NCBI GenBank assembly: GCA_934168245.1
Contig: CAKPMY010000004.1
Span: 62,001-126,000, forward strand
From: an uncultured Bacilli bacterium
GTDB lineage: Bacteria > Bacillota_I > Bacilli_A > RF39 > UBA660
DNA length: 64,000 bases
Direction: 5' to 3'
This document shows, one piece after another, positions 8,046 through 16,750 of this stretch (positions are counted from its first letter, which is position 1; each line of letters starts with the position of its first letter). The notes under the pieces are model-generated. The model was not told the origin of the DNA. It worked only from the letters and a program-made list of their open reading frames with translations, and ran no database searches. The position numbers and the translations under genes were made by a program.

Positions 8046-8814
8046 TTGTGGTGTTTGGAATTATAATTTTACTTCCTATGGTTAAATTTGATAGATCATT
8101 GTAGTTTTCTAATTCTTCCTTGGTAACGTGATATTTTTCTATTAATGACTGAATTGTTTCTTCTTGACGAAGTATATATATTGAGTACGTAGAAAAAGTC
8201 TCTTCACTACTATCTAGGGATGAGAATAAGGATCCAACATTTTTAGATACTTCTTCCTTTTCAGTTATGATAGAAGTCTCTGGGGCTGTTTCAGTAGTTG
8301 AGGACTGAGTGTTTTTTTCAATTGCTTGATTAATCATTGTTGGGACTTCTTCTTCAATAGTTAAGTTAGCATCACATTCTCTTGTTTCTTTTAAATTAGA
8401 CATGTCATCACTTTCCTTTACTGGAGTTTCTTCTTTTAAGACCGGCTCTATAGTTGGTTGTTCTAGTTGTTCTTCTTCCTTGACATCAATCACCTCAACA
8501 CCTTCAATTTTTAATTCGATATTGCAAATCATCGTATCATCATTTTCGATTTCGTAATAAAAATCGGAAATAGATATTTTGGCGGTTTTTAGGTCTAGTT
8601 TTTCTGATAAGGCTATTTCTACTGGAATTGAATAGTCAAATTTTTCTTCTAGTCTGGATGCTTCTGTTAATTTATAACTTCCGGTTACTTTAAATTCACC
8701 AGTGATATTACTTTCATCTATAAATTTTAAGTTATGATCTAGAGAGATTGCTGTTACTTCACCAATCATTGAAGGAAATTCCAAATTTTTCTTTAAAGAT
8801 ATTGTTTTTTTCAT
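8038..8814 (-). CDS. SpoVID-like protein with C-terminal LysM domain
   Basis: A 258-aa protein. Residues 1-115 are beta-rich (EFPSMIGEVTAISLDHNLKF, VTGSYKLT) like the N-terminal morphogenetic domain of SpoVID. The middle is an acidic, Thr/Glu-rich linker. The end (about 210-255) is a LysM: YILRQEETIQSLIEKYHV followed by LTIGSKIIIP. SpoVID directs spore-coat encasement in Bacillus and also ends in LysM. Gene neighbours tig, lon and a YsxE-like protein match the Bacillus region. Whether this organism sporulates is not shown here. The ribosome site GGAGGTTAAT is strong. Confidence 0.65.
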   Translation of the reverse strand: MKKTISLKKNLEFPSMIGEVTAISLDHNLKFIDESNITGEFKVTGSYKLTEASRLEEKFDYSIPVEIALSEKLDLKTAKISISDFYYEIENDDTMICNIELKIEGVEVIDVKEEEQLEQPTIEPVLKEETPVKESDDMSNLKETRECDANLTIEEEVPTMINQAIEKNTQSSTTETAPETSIITEKEEVSKNVGSLFSSLDSSEETFSTYSIYILRQEETIQSLIEKYHVTKEELENYNDLSNLTIGSKIIIPNTTND

Positions 8815-8842
8815 ATTAACCTCCTAAATCATACTATGAAAA

Positions 8843-8864
8843 AAGAAGAACTAATATTCTTCTT
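8843..8864 (-). terminator. terminator between lon and the spoVID-like gene
   Basis: Minus strand AAGAAGAA-N6-TTCTTCTT followed by TTTT, 10 bases past the lon stop. It separates lon from the spoVID-like/ysxE-like pair, at least in part. Confidence 0.65.
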
Positions 8865-8874
8865 TTAAAGTGGA

Positions 8875-11169
8875 CTATTTAAAAAGTTCCTTATATATTT
8901 CTATGTAGTTACTTACAAAATTAAAGGTAATATCTTTCTTTATGTCTTCTGGTATTTTCTCTAAGTCTTTTTCATTTTCTACTGGGAGAAAAACAGCTTT
9001 TATACCTGCTCTATGAGCACCGATTATTTTTTCTTTTAAGCCACCGATTGCTAGAACACGTCCACGTAACGTTATTTCACCAGTCATGGAAATATTGTAG
9101 TTTACAGACTGCTTTTTAAAAATACTGATTAGGGCACTGGTTATGGCTATGCCGGCTGAAGGTCCGTCTTTGGAAACGGCTCCTTCGGGAAAATGAATAT
9201 GAATATTATTTTCTTCTAAAAGTTTGTAATCAATATTAAATTCTTCAGTATTGGCCTTTATATAACTTAAGGCTATTTGACAAGACTCTTGCATTACCTC
9301 GCCTAGGGAACCAGTTAGGATTAGGTCTCCTTTTCCTTTAAAAATGTTGGCTTCTATCGGTAAAATATCGCCACCGAAAACGGTATAAGCCATGCCATTA
9401 ACTACTCCAATTTCATTTTTAGTACTATTTTCTGTATAAAAATATTTTTTCTTTCCTAAATAATTTTCTAGATTATCAGGAGTAATTTTGTAGAAAACTG
9501 TATTTTTTTCAAGTAGTATTTCCTTAACTATTTTTCTAAATAAAGTAGCAATAATTCTTTCTAGTTCACGAACTCCGGCCTCTTTGGTATAGTTTCTAAT
9601 CATTATCATTATGGCTTCATCGGTTAGTTGTAGTTGTAAGGGAGTTAGACCATGTTCTTCTAATTCTTTAGGAATTAAATGTCTTTTCGCAATGTCTAGT
9701 TTTTCATATTCGGTATAACTAGATAGATTTATTATTTCTAGACGATCACGTAACTCATATGGAATTTGTTCGATGTAGTTAGCGGTTGCGATAAAGAAGA
9801 CTTTTGATAAATCGAATTCCTCTTCAATATAATGATCGGAGAACTTTTTATTTTGTTCTGGGTCTAGTACCTCTAATAGGCTGCTGGCTGGATCACCTTT
9901 GATATCTTTGGTCATTTTGTCTATTTCATCGATTATAAAGACTGGATTGGAAGTTCCTGCTCTTCTTATACCCTGAATTATACGTCCGGGATTGGCACCA
10001 ATATAGGTTCTTCTATGGCCAATAATTTCGGCCTCGTCATTTATACCACCGACACTTATTTTGGCAACTTTGCGATTTAGACTATTGGCAATACTTATAG
10101 CAAGAGAAGTTTTGCCTACACCAGGAGGCCCAACCAAGCAAATGATAGGACTTCTTAGATTATTTGTATTTTGTTTTACGGCTAAGTATTCAAGGATTCT
10201 GGTTTTTACTTCATCTAAGGCATAATGAGAACTATCAAGAATTGCTTTCACTTTAGTTAAATCTTCATTATCTTTAGTGCTATTGTTCCAAGGTAGATTT
10301 AGCAGCCAATCAAGGTAATCTCTTATCATACCAAGTTCTGGAGAATTACTGTTTATGGATTCATAACGAGCAAGTTCGCGATTTATTTTTTCTTTTACTT
10401 TGGCATTACATTTTAATTTGGCAACTTTTTTCTTTAGGCGGACTACTTCATCGTCTTTACTATTGGTCTCACCTAATTCTTTTTGCATAATTTTAATTTT
10501 TTCACGTAAAAAATACTCTTTTTGAGTTTCACTTAATTCTTTTTCTACTTCGGCTTCAATTTTTTGCTCTAATTTAACAAGTTGCAAATCCTCGTTAATG
10601 TCCTCTATTAATAATTTGCATCTGTCTAAAGGACTAACTGTTGTTATATATTTCTTTTTCTTTTTATAATCAATATTTAGAAAACTGGCTATTAAATCAC
10701 AAAGTTCATCAAGGCCAGAAACATTATTTATTTGGCTCATGATAGCATTACCGATGTATGGTACTTTGTCTATATAGTGTTCCAAGTGTTTTATTAGAAT
10801 GCTAGCATAATTATCTTCATCCTTATAATTTACTATAGGTAAGTCGTTGTAATCGGCTTCATAGTTTTTACTGTCAAAGACGTAGTTAGTTATTTCTACT
10901 CTTTTTAGTCCTTCTAAAACAACACGAGTTTTGCCATTTGGAACATTTAGTTTTAGTTTTATTCTGCCAAGAACTCCATAATTAGGAAGAGACATAATAT
11001 CTATATTTTTATCATCGATTGGATTTACGATTAAGATAAGTTCGTCATCACAATCGAATGTTTCGCTCATTTGTTTATCGAAATTTTTGTCATATTCTAT
11101 TCTTACTTCATTATTTGGAAAGATGACCATATCATTAATAATTAAAACTCTTAACTTTTCCTTGTTCAA
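8875..11169 (-). CDS. lon: ATP-dependent protease Lon
   Basis: A 764-aa LonA-type protease, a usual length. It has an N-terminal substrate-binding domain (residues 1-190), a coiled region, an AAA+ module with Walker A GPPGVGKT near residues 346-353 and Walker B FIIDEIDKM, and a C-terminal protease domain with the catalytic Ser in KDGPSAG (about residue 671) and the Lys in GGLKEKIIGAHRAG. It degrades misfolded and regulatory proteins in the cytoplasm. The start codon is TTG at 11169, with GGAGGTG eight bases upstream. Its position next to tig matches Bacillus, except that clpX is absent between them. Confidence 0.97.
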   Translation of the reverse strand: MNKEKLRVLIINDMVIFPNNEVRIEYDKNFDKQMSETFDCDDELILIVNPIDDKNIDIMSLPNYGVLGRIKLKLNVPNGKTRVVLEGLKRVEITNYVFDSKNYEADYNDLPIVNYKDEDNYASILIKHLEHYIDKVPYIGNAIMSQINNVSGLDELCDLIASFLNIDYKKKKKYITTVSPLDRCKLLIEDINEDLQLVKLEQKIEAEVEKELSETQKEYFLREKIKIMQKELGETNSKDDEVVRLKKKVAKLKCNAKVKEKINRELARYESINSNSPELGMIRDYLDWLLNLPWNNSTKDNEDLTKVKAILDSSHYALDEVKTRILEYLAVKQNTNNLRSPIICLVGPPGVGKTSLAISIANSLNRKVAKISVGGINDEAEIIGHRRTYIGANPGRIIQGIRRAGTSNPVFIIDEIDKMTKDIKGDPASSLLEVLDPEQNKKFSDHYIEEEFDLSKVFFIATANYIEQIPYELRDRLEIINLSSYTEYEKLDIAKRHLIPKELEEHGLTPLQLQLTDEAIMIMIRNYTKEAGVRELERIIATLFRKIVKEILLEKNTVFYKITPDNLENYLGKKKYFYTENSTKNEIGVVNGMAYTVFGGDILPIEANIFKGKGDLILTGSLGEVMQESCQIALSYIKANTEEFNIDYKLLEENNIHIHFPEGAVSKDGPSAGIAITSALISIFKKQSVNYNISMTGEITLRGRVLAIGGLKEKIIGAHRAGIKAVFLPVENEKDLEKIPEDIKKDITFNFVSNYIEIYKELFK

Positions 11170-11205
11170 GGTATATTCACCTCCAAATTTTTAATACTGC
11201 TTTTT

Positions 11206-11233
11206 ATTATATATTAAATTTTAAATTTTTCAA
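11206..11233 (-). promoter_or_regulatory. lon promoter; the rest of the 11170-11508 gap has no gene
   Basis: Minus-strand TTGAAA (11233-11228), a 16-base spacer and TATAAT (11211-11206) precede lon. The remaining gap up to 11483 is AT-rich. I see no CIRCE element or clear CtsR repeat, only an imperfect inverted repeat (AGAAAT...ATTTCT) near 11265-11290 whose role is unknown. Confidence 0.6.
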
Positions 11234-11483
11234 AGGAATTTAGAATTATTTTGTGATTTTTTAGAGAAATAAATTTGTGAATTTCTAAAAAGTGAAATTC
11301 TACTTTACTAAATAGATTTTGAAAAGTTATTTTTTAGTTCATTTTTTATTTTTTTACAAAAGATAGAACATTTATTACTGTAACTAAACGACTTTTTATA
11401 TGACTATATGGCACTATCTCGTCATGTACTTTATTTTTATTTTGGATATGGCAGTGTTGACATAATCTTTATAAAAGAAAAAA

Positions 11484-11505
11484 GCGATTAAACTCACTTA
11501 ATCAC
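11484..11505 (-). terminator. tig terminator
   Basis: Minus-strand GTGATTAA and TTAATCGC flank a 6-base loop and are followed by TTTTTTC, directly after the tig stop codon. The stem has 8 pairs, one of them G-T. Confidence 0.8.
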
Positions 11506-11508
11506 TTC

Positions 11509-12807
11509 TTACTTATTTAATTCTTTTAGTAAATCTAGAGTTTTACGCATTTCTAAGTCGTATTGAATCATGTCAAGACTACCAAATTGAGCTAAGAACT
11601 CTTCTTTTTCCATTTGATATTTCTTTGCTAATTCTTCAGCCTCTTTGTCTGCTTCTTCTTCAGTTACTTCAATTTTTTCTAGATTCATAATTTCTTCTAA
11701 CATTAGACGATATAATACGTTTGCATAGGCTTCTTTTTCAAATTGACTCTTTAAATCTTCCTCAGTTGTATTAGTAAACTTGTAGTATAAATCAAGTGAA
11801 ATACCTTGCATTTTCATTTGTTCTTCAAATCTATGTAGTAATCTGTCAGTTTCTTCATCAACCATCTCTTGAGGAATGTCTACTTCAACATTTTTAGATA
11901 CTTCTTCAAGAATCTTGTCAATGTAATTATTCTCAGCATCTACTTCTTTTTGAGCAGCGATAGATTTTTTAATTTCTTCTTTTAGAGTCTCTTCAGAAGT
12001 AACACCTTCCATACCTAAATCTTCAAAGAATTCTTCATCTAATTCTCTTTTTTCTTTAGTTTTGATTTCGTTTACTTTTACTTTGAATACTACTTTTTGG
12101 CCGGCTAAGTCTTTAGCACCATAATCTTCTGGGAAAGTTAATTCAATGTCTTTTTCTTCACCAGTTTTCATACCAGCAACTTGTTCTTCAAAGCCAGGAA
12201 TGAATGTATGTGAACCAATTTCTAGTGAATAGTTCTCACCTTTTCCACCATCAAAAGCAACGCCATTTTTAAATCCTTCAAAGTCAATTACAGCGATGTC
12301 GCCAGTTTCAACTTTTCCGTCTTCTTTAGTTACTAGTTCTGTATATCTTTCTAGTAAATGGCCAAGTTCATGTTCAATTTCTTCATTAGTTACTTCAACT
12401 TTTTCAGGTTTAATATTTAAGCCTTTATATTTTTTTACTTTAACTTCTGGTTTAGTAATGATTTTAAATTCGAATTCAATACCATTATCATCTATACCTT
12501 TTAAAATAACACTAGGTTGTACAACTGGCACTAATTTTGATTCTTCCATTGCTTTTAGATATGCTTCTTGTAATAGTAAATCTGCAGCTTCTTTAAATAA
12601 TAATTCCTTACCAAAATGTTTTTCATAAATATCTCTTGGTACTTTTCCTGTACGGAAGCCATCAACTTTAACAGTTTTTTGTACTTTTGCAAAAGACTTA
12701 TCCACAGCCTTTTTCCATTGTTCTCCTTCTATTTTTACAGGTACAGTATGTACATTTTTCTTAATTTCTTTTTCTTTTGTTTCTTTTGTTTTTGCTTCTT
12801 TTGCCAT
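11509..12807 (-). CDS. tig: trigger factor
   Basis: A 432-aa trigger factor, the ribosome-associated chaperone and peptidyl-prolyl isomerase. The ribosome-binding N-terminus has the signature VDGFRTGKVPRDIYEKHFG. The FKBP-like domain lies at about residues 165-250 (GDIAVIDFEGF...). The C-terminal helical arms end in LLKELNK. It has an extra 15-residue Lys/Glu-rich N-terminus (AKEAKTKETKEKEIKK) before the usual start; this low-complexity extension is odd but in frame with the only good ribosome site (TTGGAGGGATATAT). Confidence 0.96.
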   Translation of the reverse strand: MAKEAKTKETKEKEIKKNVHTVPVKIEGEQWKKAVDKSFAKVQKTVKVDGFRTGKVPRDIYEKHFGKELLFKEAADLLLQEAYLKAMEESKLVPVVQPSVILKGIDDNGIEFEFKIITKPEVKVKKYKGLNIKPEKVEVTNEEIEHELGHLLERYTELVTKEDGKVETGDIAVIDFEGFKNGVAFDGGKGENYSLEIGSHTFIPGFEEQVAGMKTGEEKDIELTFPEDYGAKDLAGQKVVFKVKVNEIKTKEKRELDEEFFEDLGMEGVTSEETLKEEIKKSIAAQKEVDAENNYIDKILEEVSKNVEVDIPQEMVDEETDRLLHRFEEQMKMQGISLDLYYKFTNTTEEDLKSQFEKEAYANVLYRLMLEEIMNLEKIEVTEEEADKEAEELAKKYQMEKEEFLAQFGSLDMIQYDLEMRKTLDLLKELNK

Positions 12808-12829
12808 ATATATCCCTCCAACTTCTAAT

Positions 12830-12858
12830 ATTATATCTTATATTTATTTTTTAGACAA
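12830..12858 (-). promoter_or_regulatory. tig promoter
   Basis: Minus-strand TTGTCT (12858-12853), a 17-base spacer and TATAAT (12835-12830). The stretch 12860-13045 beyond it, before the trpS promoter, holds nothing I recognise. Confidence 0.6.
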
Positions 12859-13046
12859 CTATTTTTACTAGGATTTGTAATTATAGTGGTCTTTTATTAG
12901 AGTGTTGATAGGATTAAGCGATTAATGTAGTTAGACTGTTTTAACAAGATAGTGAAATTTGGTATGCTAGTGTGGTTGGCATAGTTATGGTATTAGATTG
13001 TTGCTCATTAATGTGTGTTAGGTTGTTGTGTGTTAGTGTAAAGAGT

Positions 13047-13075
13047 TTGACTTTGACATGGTTATGTGGTAGAAT
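13047..13075 (+). promoter_or_regulatory. trpS promoter
   Basis: TTGACT (13047-13052), a 17-base spacer and TAGAAT (13070-13075). Start is predicted near 13082, giving a leader of about 340 bases that contains the T-box. Confidence 0.6.
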
Positions 13076-13124
13076 TTTCTTAGTTGTTAAAACTGTGAGT
13101 TAGATTAGTAGATATTTTAGATGT

Positions 13125-13315
13125 TTTTAGAGAGCAGTTGGTTGGTGGAAAATTGTAACTATAAAATATCGAATGGACTAACGAGTGTCTTTTGGAAATA
13201 ATAGTATAAAAGACCGGGTATTCTTCCCGTTATAAGTAGAACGTATATGTTGGTATATGAACTATGTTAGGTGGCACAAGACTCTTGTCCTATATTAGGA
13301 TTTAGAGTCTTTTTA
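13125..13315 (+). ncRNA. tryptophan T-box riboswitch
   Basis: A leader RNA that senses uncharged tRNA-Trp and controls trpS. The 5' part AGAGAGCAGTTGGTTGGTGG resembles the T-box stem I base. A likely specifier is TGG (Trp codon, 13174-13176) within GAATGGAC. A CGGG/CCCG hairpin (13215-13229) follows. The T-box bulge region is AGGTGGCAC (13269-13277). Its TGGC can pair with the GCCA 3' end of tRNA-Trp (discriminator G). The terminator AAGACTCT...AGAGTCTT (13278-13311) plus T-run overlaps the antiterminator. Confidence 0.87.
13278..13315 (+). terminator. T-box regulated terminator of trpS
   Basis: AAGACTCT (13278-13285) pairs with AGAGTCTT (13304-13311), with an inner TCCTA/TAGGA stem, followed by TTTT. 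It competes with the antiterminator that includes AGGTGGCAC. Confidence 0.85.
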
Positions 13316-13420
13316 TTTTAGGAGTTGATTAGATGTTTAAGTATGTGAAACGATGGTGCTTTTTTGAATAAAATTAAAAAGACAAATAATTAGATAAAAA
13401 TAAGAAATGAGGTATATATT

Positions 13421-14422
13421 ATGAAAACTATTTTAACTGGGCTTAGACCTACTGGTAATTTACATTTAGGGCACTACTTTGGGGCAGGACAAAATTATGT
13501 TAAATTACAAAATGATTATGACTTTTATTTGGAAATTGCGGATGTACAGGCACTAACTGATAACTTTAATAATCCAGAAAAAGTTAGAAAGAATGTTTAT
13601 GAAATTACAAAAGATTTATTAGCAATTGGAATGGAACCAGATAAAGCACATATATTTATTCAGTCCATGATACCAGAAATTGCGGAACTTACTGTTTACT
13701 ACTCTAATCTAGTTACGGTAGCAAGACTCGAAAGAAATCCGACTGTTAAAACAGAAATTGCGCAGAAGAAGGAACTATTTGGTAATGATGGAGAATCTAT
13801 TACTTATGGCTTTTTAGGATATCCTGTTTCACAGGCTGCTGATATTACTGCATTTGATGGAGAAAAAGTTCCAGTTGGTGATGATCAAGCACCTTTGATT
13901 GAACAATGTCGTGAAATAGTACGTAAATTTAATTCTATTTATGGTGAAACTCTAAAAGAGCCAGAAATTGTGTTAAGTAATACTACTCGTGTTAAAGGAC
14001 TTGATGGAAATGATAAGATGGGTAAAAGTTTAGGTAATGCTATTTACTTGGTTGATGATGAAGAGACTATTTCAAAGAAAGTTATGAGTGCCGTTACAGA
14101 TCCTAATAAAATAAAGAAAGATGATCCGGCTAACCCTGATGTATGTATGGTTTACTACTATCATAAATTAGTTAATAGTGAAGATAATGTTAAAAATATT
14201 TGTAAAGAATGTAAGGCTGGTTCTAGAGGATGTGTACAATGTAAAAGAGAACTTGTAGCGGCAATGAATGAGTTCTTAAAACCTATAAAAGAAAAAAGAA
14301 AGTATTATGATGATAATCCAGAACTAGTTGAAAAAATTCTACAAGATGGAACAAAGGCTGCTAAGAAAAAAGCCGAAGAACAAATGAAAAAAGTTAGAAA
14401 AGCAATGAAAATTGACTATTAA
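13421..14422 (+). CDS. trpS: tryptophanyl-tRNA synthetase with a putative Fe-S site
   Basis: A 333-aa class Ic synthetase charging tRNA-Trp. The HIGH motif is in PTGNLHLGHYFGA and the KMSKS equivalent is GNDKMGKSLGN. In the tRNA-binding region, cysteines at 242, 264, 271 and 274 form C-x21-C-x6-C-x2-C (with an extra Cys at 261), almost the C-x22-C-x6-C-x2-C motif reported to hold a [4Fe-4S] cluster in Thermotoga maritima TrpRS. Expression is set by the upstream Trp T-box. The ribosome site ATGAGGTATATATT precedes the ATG. Confidence 0.96.
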   Translation: MKTILTGLRPTGNLHLGHYFGAGQNYVKLQNDYDFYLEIADVQALTDNFNNPEKVRKNVYEITKDLLAIGMEPDKAHIFIQSMIPEIAELTVYYSNLVTVARLERNPTVKTEIAQKKELFGNDGESITYGFLGYPVSQAADITAFDGEKVPVGDDQAPLIEQCREIVRKFNSIYGETLKEPEIVLSNTTRVKGLDGNDKMGKSLGNAIYLVDDEETISKKVMSAVTDPNKIKKDDPANPDVCMVYYYHKLVNSEDNVKNICKECKAGSRGCVQCKRELVAAMNEFLKPIKEKRKYYDDNPELVEKILQDGTKAAKKKAEEQMKKVRKAMKIDY

Positions 14423-14427
14423 AAAAG

Positions 14428-14453
14428 AGGTCTTCAAATTGAGAAGGCCTTTT
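14428..14453 (+). terminator. trpS terminator
   Basis: AGGTCTTC (14428-14435) pairs with GAAGGCCT (14443-14450, one G-T pair) and is followed by TTT, just after the trpS stop. Confidence 0.7.
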
Positions 14454-14583
14454 GTGTACGTAAAAATCTGTTTAAACGGTACTATCTATGATTAGATGCA
14501 AGTATATAACTGAAGTGTAATATAAAAGTGAACGCAAAAAGAAGGTGTTTGCTTTTTATTGCCTATTTATAATAATATGATAA

Positions 14584-15228
14584 CTACTTTTTCATGTATG
14601 TTAATCTAATGATTTCAAATAAATCATTAAACTTTGCACTATAATTATCTTTTATGGCTGTAGTTAGTTTGTGCATTCTTTCTTCAAAAGAGAGTTTGTC
14701 TTTTGGATAAATCTCTTCATATAGATAATTAAACTTGTCATTGTCTTTTTTATTATTCATACATTCTAAGTCTTTTAGTAAATAATTTCTTTTGAATAAT
14801 TCATCTCTTGTTAAAAATAAATTGTTCTGATATTTTTCTATTACTTCATACTCTACTCTTTCTTCATCTAAGAGAGTTGTTTCGTCAATGATGTCTTCTT
14901 CTTCATCTAGTAATAGAGTACTTTTTCCGATTGATATACCTTTGCCATTAAATTCTATGGCAATGACTTTGTTTAGGTCACAAAAAAGACAGCCATATTT
15001 TATATCCTTTTTATTTTTGTAGGAAATGGTATTTCCCTTTAGATAGTCTAGAAAACTCTGAGTTACTCTTACTTTTGAAGTTAGAAAGTCGGACATTTCT
15101 TCTTTAGATATTCTTACTAAAGGTATCTTTTTTATGTGTTCAAAAATATCATCATCTGCCCATTCATAAAATTCAAAATAGTTTTCGGGATCATTAAAAT
15201 TTAGTAATATGTCGTATATGTAATTCAT
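14584..15228 (-). CDS. DUF3603-like protein of unknown function
   Basis: A 214-aa soluble protein starting MNYIYDILLNFNDPENYFEFYEW, continuing with IFEHIKKIPLVRI. This opening resembles the DUF3603 family found in Bacilli, by recollection of the pattern. The start at 15228 is chosen because it forms an ATGA overlap with the upstream gene and has an AGGAAAG ribosome site. The middle is acidic (LLLDEEEDIIDETTLLDEE). Role unknown. Confidence 0.6.
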   Translation of the reverse strand: MNYIYDILLNFNDPENYFEFYEWADDDIFEHIKKIPLVRISKEEMSDFLTSKVRVTQSFLDYLKGNTISYKNKKDIKYGCLFCDLNKVIAIEFNGKGISIGKSTLLLDEEEDIIDETTLLDEERVEYEVIEKYQNNLFLTRDELFKRNYLLKDLECMNNKKDNDKFNYLYEEIYPKDKLSFEERMHKLTTAIKDNYSAKFNDLFEIIRLTYMKK

Positions 15229-15437
15229 TTTTTCTTTCCTTTCCAAGTATAGATAACTATTATTTGTGTTATTAAACCAATTATATATAACCAACATTCT
15301 GGCTGAGTAAATATATAATAGAAATATTCTTTTATAGTATAACCAAATGTAAAGAGATTAATGTATATAATTATATAAGTTAATCCTATTACCATAAAAA
15401 TGGTGGCGATAAGCATTATCAGTATTCTTGTTATCAT
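15225..15437 (-). CDS. small two-span membrane protein
   Basis: A 70-aa protein, MITRILIMLIATIFMVIGLT, with two hydrophobic segments and a basic C-terminus (TWKGKKK). The start at 15437 is preferred since the longer frame would begin inside the terminator at 15479-15499. It overlaps the next gene by 4 bases (ATGA), so the two are translated together. No family recognised. Confidence 0.55.
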   Translation of the reverse strand: MITRILIMLIATIFMVIGLTYIIIYINLFTFGYTIKEYFYYIFTQPECWLYIIGLITQIIVIYTWKGKKK

Positions 15438-15478
15438 ATTAAAATCTATGATTGGAGTACTAGTTTTAAAACTGAAAA

Positions 15479-15499
15479 AAAGCACTAATAAAGTGCTTT
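15479..15499 (-). terminator. terminator after the DUF2628-like gene
   Basis: Minus-strand AAAGCACT-TTATT-AGTGCTTT followed by TTTT. It overlaps the stop codon of the 15498-16643 gene. Confidence 0.85.
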
Positions 15500-16643
15500 A
15501 GTTATAAAAGATAGAATTAATAATACTGGTATTATATTTTTCACAATATGTAGAGTCAGCATTTTTTTCTGCTTTAAATTCATATATGTATACTCTATTA
15601 TTTCTTGATGTTAGATAGATATTTACTTTACCATTATCCTGATAAGATAGATAATACCAAGTTATACTATTGATTTGAAGTTCTTTAGGTTTTGAAACTT
15701 GATAGTATTTAGACATTTGAATTGCTAAATCTTTGGAGTCTTTGTAACCTTTTAAGACGTTAAATTTATAGTTACAAGTATTTTCAGTAGTAAAAGCATT
15801 GTTCTTTAGAGTACCTTCTATACTACTTTTTGACGATGCAAAGACTATATCTTCTGGCATCAGTATTTGATAGTACTCATTTATATTCACGTTTTCGGCA
15901 TATTGAAGGGTTCCATTAAACTTAGGATTTTTTCTGATGATTGTAAATATATTAAAATTAGATAATGGCCCAGTTGTGATATCTGCAAGGCCTATTATAA
16001 TTATAGCGATTAGAGATATAAGCATATTCATAATGAAAGCAATAACAGCTGATGATTGTTTAGGATCACCATATTCTAAAACCTTTTCTCTTAGTTCATT
16101 ATACGACAAAGTGGGATTTTTATCTTCAAGGCTTTTGATTTTATTTGCGGCAAAATTTAGATATATTTTATTAAAAGTAAAAGCAAGAAGAAAATTAAAA
16201 ATAAATGATAAAAGGGGATGATCAAAGACAAATAGTAAAGTTCTTCCAATAAGAAGTACTAGTGCTAGAAAGTTCATACGGCGATAAAATAAATAATATT
16301 CAGCAAATACTAGGGCGGCTAGATTTATTTTTTGAGTACAGAATTTTTCATAGTTGAAGCCAACAAAGGCCATTAATAAGTTTTTTCTTTGAAAATCATT
16401 TAAGTAAGTTCTAGTTGGTTGCTGTGCAATATTTTTTTCTGGGATATTAGTATTTTGGGTTTGAAACACTTGGTTTTGTTCCGGTGGATAATTTTCATCA
16501 AGAGGAACAATATTAATACTATTTTTAAAGCCGGCATTTTCATTATAATCTTCTTGAATCATATCAAAAGGATTAGTTACCGATGAGTGGCTTTGATTGT
16601 TATTATTAAAGGGAGTTTGATTATTATTTTGATTATTATTCAT
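15498..16643 (-). CDS. DUF2628-like membrane protein with Asn/Gln-rich N-terminus
   Basis: A 381-aa protein. Residues 1-75 are low-complexity and Asn/Gln-rich. FVGFNYEKFCTQKINLAALV followed by EYYLFYRRMNFLAL resembles the DUF2628 pattern of small membrane proteins. About four membrane spans follow (roughly 110-215), then an extracytoplasmic C-terminal domain of about 150 residues. Function unknown. Good AAAGGAG ribosome site. It is a single-gene unit with its own terminator. Confidence 0.6.
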   Translation of the reverse strand: MNNNQNNNQTPFNNNNQSHSSVTNPFDMIQEDYNENAGFKNSINIVPLDENYPPEQNQVFQTQNTNIPEKNIAQQPTRTYLNDFQRKNLLMAFVGFNYEKFCTQKINLAALVFAEYYLFYRRMNFLALVLLIGRTLLFVFDHPLLSFIFNFLLAFTFNKIYLNFAANKIKSLEDKNPTLSYNELREKVLEYGDPKQSSAVIAFIMNMLISLIAIIIIGLADITTGPLSNFNIFTIIRKNPKFNGTLQYAENVNINEYYQILMPEDIVFASSKSSIEGTLKNNAFTTENTCNYKFNVLKGYKDSKDLAIQMSKYYQVSKPKELQINSITWYYLSYQDNGKVNIYLTSRNNRVYIYEFKAEKNADSTYCEKYNTSIINSIFYN

Positions 16644-16750
16644 ATTATTTCTCCTTTCTTTTGATGAGGATTGTAATAAAAAGACAAGGTGCTAATTAAA
16701 GTTACTAAATAATTGTAATAGTGATAGAACCATGTCCATATATTTGGTAT

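Noticed and set aside
11234..11483. CtsR or HrcA operator before lon
   Set aside because: No GGTCAAA-type heptads or TTAGCACTC repeat were found in the gap.
13116..13320. SAM or other riboswitch in the trpS leader
   Set aside because: The Trp codon, T-box core and tRNA-end pairing explain the leader better than any other class.
15438..15485. Longer N-terminus of the small protein at 15225
   Set aside because: It would begin inside the terminator hairpin at 15479-15499, and MITRIL gives a sensible membrane start.
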